The notes beneath the pieces are model-generated. The model had not been told where the DNA came from, ran no database searches, and saw only the letters and a list, made by a program, of their open reading frames with translations. A stretch of DNA of 64,000 bases from positions 58,090,464 through 58,154,463 of the forward strand of contig NC_057917.1 of the NCBI RefSeq assembly GCF_018873765.1, given 5' to 3'. Shown here in pieces: positions 45,908-56,906 of this stretch (positions within the stretch are counted from its first letter, which is position 1; every line of letters begins with the position of its first letter). This stretch comes from Telopea speciosissima. Taxonomy: Eukaryota > Streptophyta > Magnoliopsida > Proteales > Proteaceae. The position numbers were made by a program, and so were the translations under genes.

Positions 45908-46910
45908 AATGGATGGTAATATTAATGACGTAAGAAATTGACAGTTATTTCAAGTTTCAACTACCACGGGTTTGTTATTAACAGTCAACAAGGCATGCAA
46001 TGAGGAGACTCGATGGTGGAAGAAAGTGGGATTACCCAGCCCGGCCAACCCCCAATTCACTTCACTCACTCGTGCCCATCGACTGTTTATTCTACTGGAC
46101 AAAACTTTCATGGGCCATGCATCTCCACCAACTAGAAATCCTAATTAATGTACCCGTAATTAGGTCACCACCCCAGAGTTTGAATCTTCCTCGACTTGTA
46201 CTTAAGCTGCTAATTAAAATTGTCTTTTGAGGTGACTTGAAAAGTGTAACACTTGGCCAGCAATGACCGTCTATATAGTCTACCTAAAGCTTGAAATTAA
46301 GAGGTGGGTGCACCTGCAACAATTGAGTGAGTGAGTGAGTGAGTGAGTGAGTGAGAGATGATGGAGGTACGACAAGAGAGTATCGGCTATTTGACTACTT
46401 ACAGAGGCAAATCCTATGGGCCCTGAAAATCAAAGCAAAGCTAAGGGGAGAGAGGTCGAGGCTCGAGATCGATCGAATCGAAGCAAACGTACAAAGGATA
46501 CGACGAGGATATGATAATATACAGAAAATCAGATTCTTTTTTTTGTTTGGTAGAACAGCAAATCAGATTCAGAAAACCATTTGTCCTTTAACAGTTTTTT
46601 ATTTTTTTTGGCCTCTCTGTGAGACCCTGAATCTGATTGTGGATGAAGCAACGAAGTTGGAATAGCAAATCACTTTATGTGGGTTGGTGGGTTACTCACA
46701 CGGAATTCACTCCTCTTGTGGGTCCCACAGTGGATTCCATGTGATTGGCCCTGAAGGACCTTGGATGGTACTTGTACAAGGACGGGATCCGCGCTCCCGA
46801 GTTGGATGGTCCAGTGCACACCAGAGCTTGGCACGTAGTCGAGGTGCCGTAGAACGACCAGGATGAATGTGCACACCCGAGTTGGAAATTCTTTTCTCCA
46901 TCGTATTAGC
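45908..46910 (+). repeat. Local segmental duplication, copy 1
   Basis: Starts gtaatattaatgacgtaaga and continues through gacagttatttcaagtttca, caaggcatgcaatgaggaga and ggtgggtgcacctgcaacaa. It ends with cactttatgtgggttggtgg and gagttggaaattcttttct. The same blocks in the same order recur at 51708-52430. This copy has about 230 bp extra (about 46438-46668) bounded by aaatc on both sides. It also has a longer GAGT microsatellite (46324-46353). No protein product is recognised in the duplicated segment. Confidence 0.8.
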
Positions 46911-46924
46911 CGAGTATTGCAATG

Positions 46925-49900
46925 CAAGATTTTCTTGGCATGCTATATTTGGTTCCCATTGAAAACCCTTCCATTCTTATTGTTTCCATAATGGCGTGAC
47001 ACAAGAACGGCAATCCAATCTCAAGTTAGACTTACCTTATATTTCATGTACACTAAATAGGTACGTAGTTTCCTTATATTTCATGTACTTTAGATAGCAA
47101 GTTCATAGTTGAGAATCCATAACAAGGATCTCAAGGATCTCACTCACTCGTGTATATAAACAGTTGTAATCTCATGAAAGGCAGGGCAATAAACAACAGT
47201 TGTAATCTCATGAAAGGCAAGGCAATAAACACTAATTCAATTCTGATCGCATACTCTCGGTCTAGCATGGCATCAGAACCATTATAGCTCCAACGAGCAT
47301 CCTCTTCCTTCAATTCCCTTTTTTTCCAGCCGAGCAGCACTTTCACTTTTGATTTACAATGGGAGAACCTACCCCTACTTCTCAACCAAGCACCACGGTA
47401 CCGTGGCAGCCCCCACCAACACCACCACTCTCACCTCTCATCTTATAGCAGCCTCCATTAATACTTTTATCAACGCCACTATCACTCCACCTCGCATAAC
47501 CTTTTTTTGCTAAAGGTCAGCAAAGTATGTATTAATAAAAGTAAAAAGGGGTTACATGTAAGTCATGAAAACTACCATAAACCCTTCACCGAAGTCAGGC
47601 CTTTCACCTTCAGCAATGCCATCAGCAAAAAACCTAACTCGTCCGAACTAAGTTCATTAAAATAGAGTGGAATAACCCAAGTCCCAAAACAGAAAGGGGA
47701 ATTATGTGAATTTATAGTAAGACCGTCCCTGTGCATCCCACTAGACTGCTTGAGCAATGAAGGAAGGGGAAGCTTGCCACACGAAAGATGATTTTCTTTT
47801 TGCTGCATGATTTGCTAAGGCGTCTGCAACAACGTTAGCTTCCCTGTAGCAATGTGTAATTCTCCATTGGATAGAGTCAAGGTAAGGAGAGATTGACCAC
47901 CAAATTTGCATAAAACACCAAGGGATCTTGCGTGATAGAATTGCCGCAACTGTAGTAGCAGTGTCGCTCTCAACCCAAAGCTTTGGAATCCCTAACTACC
48001 GAGCCTCTTTAATGCCCACCAAGAAAGCTGTCATCTCCGCCATGAAGTTTGTTCCCACATCTTGAAAAGAAGCAAAGCCCCACTGAAAGGGGGCAGCCTT
48101 GGTCCGCAATGCCTCCCATGCCGATGCCATTGAATAAATTCCCGATTGGGTGTGAGCCCATACCCAGCGATCTCCCCTGCTTGTGCCCATGATCTCCAAG
48201 CCTTGGATGATCAAAAAAGTATTTTGCATTGCAGAGACTGATATCTCAGGAAAAACCCAAGAACCCCCTACTAAAAAATCAGAGACCAAAGCCGATAGGG
48301 AGCGGGGGATCTGAGAAGACTGTAGTAAATCCTCAACGTTATGCTCTCCAATCCACTTGTCGTACCAGAATCGAATTGAGTTTCCATCACCTACTACCCA
48401 CCGTTCTGCTGAGCAAATGAATTCCCATACTTTGCGAATCCCTGGTAAGATCGTGGATGACCCTACAGATTTTTTGAGAGAATCGTCAGCTTTGATAAAT
48501 CTCCCACGCATGAAGGCAGCAAAGACCGTGTTGTCGGTTTTTATTGACTAAGCCAATTTGGATAATAACGCTAGGTTTAGGTCCCTTAGTCGGTGGATCC
48601 CAAGGCCTCCTTCTTGTTTGGGCTTGCACAGTCTATCCCATCGAACAATAATCACCTTAACACTGTCTGCCTCCCCAGACCAGATGAAGTTACGGGTCCA
48701 TTGCTCCATAGTCTCGATTGTTGTTGCTGGCCAATGATAGACTGAAAAATTATGAATGGGGATACTTCCCATTACCGACCGTACAAGCTCCACAAGTCCT
48801 GCCATAGAAAGCATGCAACCCTTCCAAGCAGCTAGTCTACTTTTGAATTGATCAACTAGAGGCAGATTCATATCTCACCTTGCCTTTCATGAGTTGTACC
48901 CCCAAGTATCTAGTTGGGAAAGCACAGACTGGGATTTGCAGCTCTGAAAAAATGCACCGCTACCACCCTTCTACCTGGCCTTCCATCTCTCTCCACCGTC
49001 CCTACCCCAACTTTAATCCCCAACGTCCACCACTATTTGTCTTTGAAACTCACACCGAAAAAATTTTTGTATTGAAAAACTCAGATTGAGGTCTTTCTCT
49101 AGGGCCAAAACCTCTTTGGATTTCTTGATGGCACCATGCCTTAACCTAGTGGCTGCGGTTCCTTGGCGACAACAGGATGCCCTTTTGTGTAGTCTTCTTC
49201 TCTCCTCTCTCACTGAAGAGGTGTTCTCTCTTGCTATTGGAAAGAATACCAGTCAGGCCATCTGGGAATCACTTACAACGGCCAACGCCTCTGCTTCCGC
49301 CACTCGCGTTCTATCTCTCCACCTTGCTTTACAAGATCTTGTCCATAAGCCTGATGAATCAGTTGCCCTCTTTTTGCAACATGCAAAGGGGATCTTGGAC
49401 GAACTAAGTGCTGTAGGTTCGCCTTTTTCTACTACAGATTTTAACTTGCATATTTATCGTGCTTTACGATCGAATTTATGCGACGTTATTCCCACACTAA
49501 TGGGCCGCTTCATACCTGTCACATATGATGAGCTTCACTCTATACTTGTGAGTCATGAGTTTCTACACTCCTCTTCGTCGAAGAAATTGTCCTTAGTTGA
49601 TGCAAGCAGCACCTCTACACCTACAGCCAACATTGCCACCCGTGACACTTCAACAACTCCTCAATCTGGCCGCATGCCCTTTGATCGTGGTTTCTCTAGA
49701 GGAGGGTGTGGTGGTGGCCGTGGATATTGTGGTGGGCGTGGTCGTGGTTATCGCCCACCCCAACAGGGTCACCTTTGGTGCTCTTTTTTCAACCGCAATA
49801 CCCATAACACCGCAAATTGTTACTCCAAACCACAACACCCTGCACCCACCGCCTACCATTCTTATTTCCCTACCCAACATCACACCCCTCCCCTAGTGTG

Positions 49901-50895
49901 GCCGAATACCATGTCCTCAGGCCCATAGCCTTACATGCCTTACCCTGCCCTTCCCCTCCCAGCTCTCTACCGCCACCTGGTACCCAGACACTGGCGCCAC
50001 CCATCATATTACATCAGATTTGTAGGCCCTCTCCTCTTATGATGCTTATTCAGGTACTGATCAAATCCATGTTGGAAACGGTAAGGGTCTTCCTATCACA
50101 CACACTGGTACCTCTTCTCTCCCTTCTTCTAATGGTTCCCTGCGTTTATCTAATGTTCTTTGTGTTCCTGATATGCAAAAATCTCTTCTTTCTGTTCAGC
50201 GCTTTACCCAAGATAATAATGTGTTTTTTGAGTTTCACCCCTCTTTTTTCTCTGTGAAGGATTTAAAAACCAACCATACTCTTCTTTCCGATCCGAGTAG
50301 TGGTGGTCTCTACTAGTTTCCCGTAGCTCATCATGCGCCCTCTGCCAATATTGCTGAGCGTACTTCTTTGGACGGATGGCATCGCCGACTTGGGCATCCC
50401 CATGAATATGTTTTGCGTAGCATTATTAGTAGTAGTACTTTGCCTATTTTATCTTCTAAGATTAATTCTCTCTGTACGGCTTGTCAACTTGGCAAGTCTA
50501 GTAGACTTAGTTTGCAAAATTCGGATTTTTGTAGTTCTTCACCTTTGGATGTAATTTTTACGAACGTTTGGGGGCCTTCTCATTTTATTTCTGTTCATGG
50601 TTTTCACTACTTTCTAGTTTTTGTTGATGACTATACTCGTTATATTTGGTATTATCCCTTGGTAAATCATTCGGAGGTGTTTGATATTTTCAGGCGTTTT
50701 CAGGCGCTAGTAGCGTGCCAGTTTTGTACAAAAATTAAGGCCGTACAATCTGATTGAGGTGGTGAATTTAGATCTTTTTCAAAAAAATTTGCAAATCTTG
50801 GAATCCAACATAGGGTTGCCTGTCCTCACACCCATGAGCAGCAAGACACTGTGGAACGTCGCCATAGACATATAGTTGAGACAGGGTTGGAGCCT
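46925..50895 (+). mobile_element. Copia C: truncated Ty1-copia element on the plus strand
   Basis: A probable LTR 3' part (about 46925-47265) has tatataaac, aataaa signals and a 37-bp tandem repeat (cagttgtaatctcatgaaag, twice at 47162-47228). It is followed by a primer-site-like tggcatcagaacc. The gag N-terminus (47359-47500) is interrupted by a LINE. Gag resumes near 48960 and continues to 49925, with a UBN2-type region (PWRQQDALLCSLLLSSLTEE, then GRFIPVTYDELHSILVSHEF), a G/R/Y-rich stretch and a degenerate zinc knuckle whose second Cys is lost (WCSFFNRNTHNTANCY). The protease motif DTGATHH follows near 49990. The integrase start (DGWHRRLGH, CTACQLG) lacks the first catalytic Asp (TNVWGPS), has a stop after QSD, and breaks off near 50895. 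No 3' LTR, reverse transcriptase or RNase H is present. Confidence 0.8.
47504..48960 (-). mobile_element. LINE inserted in Copia C gag
   Basis: Antisense to Copia C. The 3' end lies at 47504-47522, a poly(T) run followed by the inverse of GCTGACCTTTAGC. Coding pieces in order on the minus strand: FPTRYLGVQLMKGK (about 48880-48935), the reverse transcriptase thumb/linker (48871-48548, LAAWKGCMLSMAGLVELVRSV, QEGGLGIHRLRDLNLALLSK), then 48511-47996 (ERWVVGDGNSIRFWYDKW, then TQSGIYSMASAWEALR). An RNase H remnant with WVESDTATTV and ANVVADALANHAA lies at about 47770-47990. The zinc-binding zf-RVT part is largely deleted. Flanks cacctcgcataacc and caccgctaccacc could be an eroded target duplication. 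Dead through frameshifts and deletion. Confidence 0.75.
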
Positions 50896-51119
50896 TAATG
50901 AATATTATTACCTAGAGAAGAAGATTCCGGATAAAAATATGTTGAGATGCTTGTGTTTATATATATAGAGAGTTCAAAGTTAACCACACATCTAGGTTTC
51001 TCACAACCAGAGATTAAGATTTTCCACAGTAATGAAATGGAGATGGTTATTATCCATGTAACAATAGAAGGTGATGCTTCCAAAAATCAGAAGACAAATT
51101 TGAACTATTTTTTTTTATA
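50896..51119. other. Intergenic
   Basis: Short AT-rich stretch after the break of Copia C, with no gene. Confidence 0.4.
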
Positions 51120-51600
51120 TTTTTTTTTAGTAATTTACATAGTTTGTCCCCACTCAAAGTTCAAAGAGTGCACAGTAATGTCTAGAACACTGGTATACAT
51201 ACATTGACATACAAAGGAATTGTGCCAATACAAAAGGACGTATTTGATTGAATTAGACTTTGAAATTCGACACCTAACTAATATAGACAATGTCTACTCT
51301 ATCCAAAGGTCGGAATGGGTTGTACACATGGCAGAATATATCCTTTGTGACATTTGGAAAAATAACGAACTTTTGTGACACAAAACATATATTCTACCAC
51401 ATGGACAGATGATATTCTCATTCTAACCGTTAATTAGAGAAGACATGGTCTACATTAGCCATGTGTCAAATTTTACAGTCTAATTCAATCAAATACCTTC
51501 TTCTTTTTTTATATTGATACACATCTTGTGTATATCCATACAGATATACCATTCCTCTAGACATTACTATACTCTCTGCCAAGTCCCAATTATGAGTTGA
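51120..51600. mobile_element. Foldback element with arms of about 200 bp
   Basis: The left arm (about 51165-51365: gcacagtaatgtctagaaca, gtatttgattgaattagact, ggcagaatatatcctttgtgac) recurs as a reverse complement in the right arm (about 51370-51575: gtgacacaaaacatatattc, agtctaattcaatcaaatac, ctctagacattactatac). The centre is near 51367. Related to the single arm at 690-890. Non-coding; a long-TIR or foldback MITE. Confidence 0.7.
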
Positions 51601-51707
51601 AATAAATCGTTTAAATAAAAAAATATAAAAAAAAATGGATGGTTCATATATATTTGACTTAAAATTCTTTAATTTATAACATCAGCTTCCAATATTGTTA
51701 TATGGAT
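51601..51707. other. Intergenic
   Basis: AT-rich spacer between the foldback element and copy 2 of the duplicated segment. Confidence 0.4.
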
Positions 51708-52430
51708 ACCAACCGTAATATTAATGACGTAAGAAATTGACAGTTATTTCAAGTTTCAACTACCACGCGTTTGTTATTAACAGTCAACAAGGCATGCAAT
51801 GAGGAGACTCGATGGTGGAAGAAATTGGATTACCCAACCCGGCCAACCCCCAATTCACTTCACTCACTCGTGCCGATCGACTGTTTATTCCACTGGACAA
51901 AACTTGCATGGGCCATTCATGCATCTTCACCGACAATGAAATCTTAATTAATACCCATAATTAGGTCACCACCCCAGAGTTTGAATCCTCCTCTACTTGT
52001 ACTTAAGCTGCTAATTAATTTAAATTGGTTTTTGAGGTCATGACTTGAAAAGTGTAACCAAGTAATGGCCGTCCATCGTCTACCTAAAGCGTGAAATTAA
52101 GAGGTGGGTGCACCTGCAACAATTGAGTGAGTGAGTGATGGTGGAGGTACGAGAGACAGAGAGTAGTGAAAAAACAGTATCAAATTCTATGGGCCGCGAA
52201 AATCACTTTATGTGGGTTGGTGGGCCACTCACATGGAATCCACTCCTCTTGTGGGTCTCCCAGTGGATTTCATCTGAGGACCTTAGATGATACTTATACG
52301 AGGACAGGATCTATGCTCCCGAGCTGGACGATGCCAGGTGCACGTCAGAGCTCGACATGTAGTCGAGGTGCCATTGAATGGCGAGGATGAATTTGTACAC
52401 CCAAGTTGGAAATTCTTTTCTTCATCGCAT
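51708..52430 (+). repeat. Local segmental duplication, copy 2
   Basis: Collinear with copy 1 at 45908-46910 through gtaatattaatgacgtaaga, caaggcatgcaatgaggaga, caattgagtgagtgagtga, cactttatgtgggttggtgg and agttggaaattcttttct. It lacks the 230-bp block present in copy 1 and has fewer GAGT units. Moderate divergence, with scattered substitutions and small indels. Confidence 0.8.
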
Positions 52431-52689
52431 GTGTAGCATGCTCAGATGTGCGCATCTATCCTTTCAGTTTGAATGGCACCTCGGCAGCATATCGACCTTT
52501 GGGGGTGCATTGAAAATCGTCCAATTCGAGGGGATTGTTGGGAAGATGGGACCACATGTCAATGGGGGGTTTTGTTAGGGTGGAAATTAATGTTGAGGTA
52601 AAGTTATTTTTTTCATGAACAGTTTGATGGGATTTTGGATAGGATAAAGGTGGGATTTTGAAGTGCCACATCAGCAAACAAAGCATTTA
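52431..52689. other. Intergenic
   Basis: No gene or clear repeat seen. Confidence 0.4.
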
Positions 52690-53515
52690 ATGTATGGGTA
52701 TCAATCGGTGCGGTTCTAGTTATTCGGTTTGATTGTGATGCGGTTTACATTTTATAAGGTGAAATCAAAATCGAACCGGATAGGAATCAGCAAAAATTAG
52801 AATCGCTTTGCATTTGGTCCAAAGATTTACCCGTTTCTATTCGGTTTTTGTAATCCGATTCACAATCGGTTTACATGTGATTTGTGAAGTGTTGGTTTTG
52901 AGAAACAGTAATGAAGACACCCTCAGTTTTCAAGGCCTTTATATTTCCGTGTTTTTCCATTCTCTTCCCGTCTCCCTTACTCATCATACTTCTCATGCCT
53001 ATGTAATTAATAAAAAAACTTTCCATCTTCACTCGTCCTTTTATTCTTTTCATATTTTTTGTTTTTTCATTTTTTTTTCTTCTACACTCTCACATGATAA
53101 ACAAACTATTTCTTCTATTAGAAAGTATGGTTTTGTTAATCCATTTTAACATCATCCATCATTTTCAATTCATACTTAAACAAATATAATATATAGTTAA
53201 CCCATGACATTTTACGTATTTTATGTTTCAAGTATGATACAATAATTTTGTTTATTAAATTAATTATTATGTTATTAATCTAATTGATGCATAGGCTAGT
53301 ATTCTAGTAAGAGGTACCAGTTTCTACTCGGTTTTTCTGGTTTTTTATACGGTTTAGAACCGTAATTTTGAAGTGCAAATCAAAACTGAACTAGGAAGAG
53401 AACCTACAATAAATCAAAACCAGATCATTTTTCTAGGTTACGGTTCAGTTTGATCATAAACAGTCAATTATGATTCCAACATTCGGTTCCAATTCCGTTT
53501 TGACACCCTTAATTT
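52690..53515. mobile_element. hAT-like non-autonomous element (TGTCAA ends)
   Basis: The left end (tgggtatcaatcggtgcggttc) and the right end (ccaattccgttttgacaccc) form inverted repeats of the type GGGTGTCAAaacgg. Subterminal cggttt/aaaccg motifs occur in both halves. The AT-rich middle has no transposase. Related ends occur at 59889-60435 and 61677-61903. Boundaries approximate. Confidence 0.45.
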
Positions 53516-54535
53516 AATGATGTTCCATCAACTTTTGTAAGTTTTCTACCACAAATTAACCAAACAAGATTGAAGTGGGATTTCGACTACTTTATTTAAC
53601 AATATGTCAACAAAATTTTGAATCCCAATCATGTTGGGAAAGTACAAGGTCATCTTATTAAGTTTGGCTAGGTCACATTAGGAATGCTACACTCAAACAA
53701 TACCTTCATAATTTCCATAATGGACAGTAGTTGGATAATGATTACCCCCTTTCTCCAAAGGAAAGGAAAAAAAAACAAAAGCTCTGCACTTGAGCTTAAA
53801 GTATGCAAGCAAACACAACCTTAACTCTCTCTGAAATTTTGATAGAATCTTTGCTTGATTCTAAACTGATAATTGCGACAATTTATTTATAAACTAAGGG
53901 CCAAGGATACTTCGGGGTTAGTTGGTCCCCTTTTTCTTTTTCACTAATGTAAACATGTTTTGGCCTATACTCTTTGGGACTATTGGCCCCTTTTCTCCTT
54001 TCCTCACTAATAAAATTCTTCCATGGGGAGGGGAGGGGCAGGGGCATTGATGTTGTAGGGAGTGTTTTTCAAAGTCCAAACCATGCAATTGATTTTAGGT
54101 GTGGCTCCAATTTAATTAATCATAATAATGAAAATTTTATAGAGTACTTCTAAAGTTATGGACGAAATTAAAGGGTAATGTTGAAAAATACTAAAAACCT
54201 AAGAGGATATTTGTGTAGCCAAAAAGAAAATGAATTATTACATTTCTTTGATTGCGAGCTTGGATAGCATGAAAGTTCCTGCAACCCGGGTCCTAGGAGA
54301 AATTTTTTTCCAAAGTGATTAAAGTATCACTTCGTTGTTGTTTATAGTGGTTAGATACCTATAATGGATTTTTTAATAAGTTTAAGTTGAAAATTTATAA
54401 TAATTTACAGTGATAGTGGGGAAAGGTCAAAAAATGATTAGAGCTTAGGGACCCATGCTAGTTGGTAATGGATAAGGCTCGGCTGATTTGGCTAAGTTGG
54501 GAGAATGACATCACCATAGAATCCCTAGACTTCTG
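53516..54535. other. Intergenic, AT-rich
   Basis: No gene supported. Two similar blocks (tggtcccctttttctttttcactaat and tggccccttttctcctttcctcactaat, about 53925-54010) form a short tandem duplication. Confidence 0.35.
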
Positions 54536-54690
54536 GTCCAGTTTCCAGTGCCTTGCCAGGTCCAGTTTCCAGTGCCTGTAATCAGGGGGGTGGATCTCAC
54601 CCGGTCAGGGATAGAGTGGTCATTGTCCCCCCCTATTACAGGCACTGGGGAACAGATCGGGCACGGAACTGGAGGAGACAACTCTCCCAT
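54536..54690. mobile_element. Palindromic MITE with internal 23-bp duplication
   Basis: The left side has two copies of ggtccagtttccagtgcc (54535 and 54559), then tgtaatcagggggg. The right side mirrors them (ccccccctattacaggcact, then cggaactggagg). Non-coding. Flanking duplication not identified. Confidence 0.55.
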
Positions 54691-54718
54691 CCGTTTTGTT
54701 TCTTTTTTTTATTCCCCA

Positions 54719-54725
<7 letters not shown>

Positions 54726-54760
<35 letters not shown>
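54726..54760. repeat. CT microsatellite
   Basis: About 17 uninterrupted CT units just downstream of a palindromic element. Confidence 0.9.
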
Positions 54761-54763
<3 letters not shown>

Positions 54764-55321
54764 CCTGGTGGATGGACCTAACAGTCAGACAACAGTAAGC
54801 ATATGAGCTCTTCTTTCTGAATCTTCTTAGTTCAACATGTCTTAACCTTAGTTCCATTGGCGTAGTCGACCAGCCCATTTGTATAGCCAACGTAACATTA
54901 TTGCAGAGAATTCTTCTTCGATGGCAAAGAAATCAACTATGGTGGGTCTATTACTTTGAAAGACATACTCTTCTTTTTGTGTGTAAGCAAATGGGAAAAA
55001 AAACTGTGGGGACGAAGAAGAAAACTGAAAAAGGAAACAGTTTGAATTGGCAAGGAAACAATTTGAATGGATTGGTCTACTCAAGTGTGCTAACTGTAGC
55101 ATCCAACCAAAAGGAGAAAGAGGTGGTTGAGGTAGAGGGAAGAAGGCCGGCCGGTGCGGGCAAGGGATCAATATACAGTTATACTAATGACGGCCGCTAC
55201 TCTATAGGCTTTTGCTTCAAAGACATTAAGACTATTATCAAATGCAAATGCAAGCTCTAAAAACCCTAGTTGTATTCAAAAATAGAAACCAGCTTAGCCT
55301 ATAAACCTCTGATAAGGATCG
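54761..55321. other. Intergenic, weak open frame
   Basis: A plus-strand open frame (54901-55260, 119 codons) is lysine-rich without recognisable domain and overlaps an equally long minus-strand frame. I do not call it a gene. Confidence 0.35.
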
Positions 55322-55505
55322 TGATCGTCTACGTCTACAATCTGCCTGCCCGTAGCAGCGGTAGCAGCGCACTAATGAAGCGTGGTGCAATGACCGCCTT
55401 ACCCCTACCCGAGCGCCTTGCCTGAGCAGGGGTAAGGCAGTCATTACGTCGTACCTCATTAGTGCGCTGCTATAGCTCCTACAGGCAGTAGGCCGTAGAC
55501 GATCT
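55322..55505. mobile_element. 184-bp palindromic MITE, same family as 32202-32389
   Basis: The left arm (gatcgtctacgtctacaatctgcctgcc, gcagcgcactaatga, tgaccgccttacccctaccc) is mirrored by the right arm (ggggtaaggcagtcattacg, ctcattagtgcgctgct, ggcagtaggccgtagacgatc). The loop ccgccttaccc/ggggtaagg matches the 32-kb element while the ends differ. Confidence 0.7.
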
Positions 55506-55984
55506 GGATTCCTAATATATTGACAGTTATGTTAATGAGTTGTAATTTGAATAGGATTAATCTTGGATTTTTATTTTGAATAGGGCTAATCTTGGGTTAG
55601 TTTCTTAATTACCTTATGTTTATCTCAGGATAGATCTTTCTTTTGCGTAGTACATCTATATTTCATGTAAGATCTCCGAACCATGTATATGTTCATGGTT
55701 CTAAACTATACACAATATATCAATAAAATCATAACAATTGTTTGGTACAAATATACAATGAAACTACTTATAAAATAAGGATAGGGTTTCTTACAAGGGC
55801 AATGCAAAAAAGAAATTTCACATTACAACCAATGAGGGGTTGGATAATGGTATCTATCATCCATGTGAGAAATGTCAGTATGAATCCCATTGCTTATTAT
55901 GTGATGAAGATATGAAGGAATCATTTCAAGTATAATGTAGCAATCTTTTTCTCATAAAGGAAACATAAAATAAAATAAGGGGGA
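55506..55984. other. Intergenic
   Basis: Contains a short tandem-like repeat (gaatagg.ttaatcttgg, about 55548-55595). No gene. Confidence 0.35.
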
Positions 55985-56190
55985 AGTTTTCATACACGGC
56001 TGTGTAAATCGTGCATGTGAGAGGGTAGGAATTTGGAGGCATTAAATATGGGTGGGGGGTTTATGACTTTTCCTACTTTTTGTGAGAAGGGACACAACCA
56101 TGCATGCTTGCACGGCCGTGTATGAAATCTTCCTACTTTTTGTGAGAGGGGATACAACCATGCATGCTTGCACGACCGTGTATGAAATCT
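55985..56190. mobile_element. Inverted-repeat MITE (family F3) with duplicated 60-bp end
   Basis: The left end tttcatacacggctgtgtaa and right end gcacggccgtgtatgaaatc are inverted. The right end (cctactttttgtgagaaggg to cgtgtatgaaatctt) is present twice in tandem (about 56071-56130 and 56131-56190), so a terminal repeat was duplicated. The second copy of this family is at 13950-14105. Confidence 0.6.
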
Positions 56191-56389
56191 TTGGCCATAA
56201 AATAAATTGACCAATTTATAATTGTTATATGGAGGGTAAAATGGAATGTCATCCCACTTTTGTTGAGGTATAATAAGATTTGCAGTTTTATTTTTCAAAA
56301 AAAAAAAAAAGATTGTGATTTTTATCTTTTTATTTATTTTTATTTTTATTTTTTTGGGAGGTTCTATCAATCTAATTCTCCCATGGGAC

Positions 56390-56535
56390 TTTAACTAGAG
56401 AGGAGACCAAGAAGTGAGGGGGAAGGGGAAAAGAGGGTGCCATATGGCACAAGATGAAGATAAGAGAGTTGAATCCATGACCTCCTAGAAGCTAGCACTC
56501 TACTTGTAAGGCACCAACCAATTGCGCTATCAGTT
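56390..56535 (-). mobile_element. Possible tRNA-derived SINE
   Basis: On the minus strand an A-box-like tagcgcaattgg (56518-56529) and a B-box-like gtcatggattcaac (56468-56481) stand about 37 bp apart, tRNA-like spacing for an RNA polymerase III promoter. The sequence between and around them does not fold into a clean tRNA, so it is not a functional tRNA gene. A downstream non-tRNA body runs to about 56390. No tail or target duplication was confirmed. Confidence 0.35.
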
Positions 56536-56809
56536 GTCTTCAATTGTCAGTTTTAACCATTGCTTGGGAAGAGGCAAATTTCATTCAACCATAATAATTA
56601 AATCTCTTCATGGCACACTATTACGCCACCCTTTTGTAGTTCTACATGACAAATACAAACCTGGATCATCTACCTATAAGTGATGCTTCACATACGATTT
56701 CGAGATCATTTAATAATGTCATCACCTAACTATACATATCGGTAAGTGATCCAGTCTCATTGGTGTAGGTATAGAGAGAATGTCGCATTTTCAATAGTGA
56801 GATAGCTAG

Positions 56810-56902
<93 letters not shown>
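56810..56902. repeat. Compound CT / AT microsatellite
   Basis: About 28 CT units (56812-56867) pass directly into about 17 AT units (56868-56901). Open frames across it (poly-RE, poly-YI) are artefacts of the repeat. Confidence 0.92.

Positions 56903-56906
<4 letters not shown>

Noticed and set aside
49650..49883. Threonine-rich minus-strand frame and overlapping plus-strand frame
   Set aside because: Shadows of the G/R/Y-rich gag region of Copia C.
45908..52430. Direct repeats as LTRs of Copia C
   Set aside because: The primer-binding-site-like sequence lies about 350 bp beyond copy 1, and the intervening LTR-like sequence is absent after copy 2.
54901..55260. 119-codon plus-strand frame
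   Set aside because: Overlapped by a similar-length frame on the other strand, lysine-rich, no domain or splice context.
56468..56533. Functional tRNA gene on the minus strand
   Set aside because: A and B boxes are present but no convincing acceptor stem or anticodon arm could be folded.
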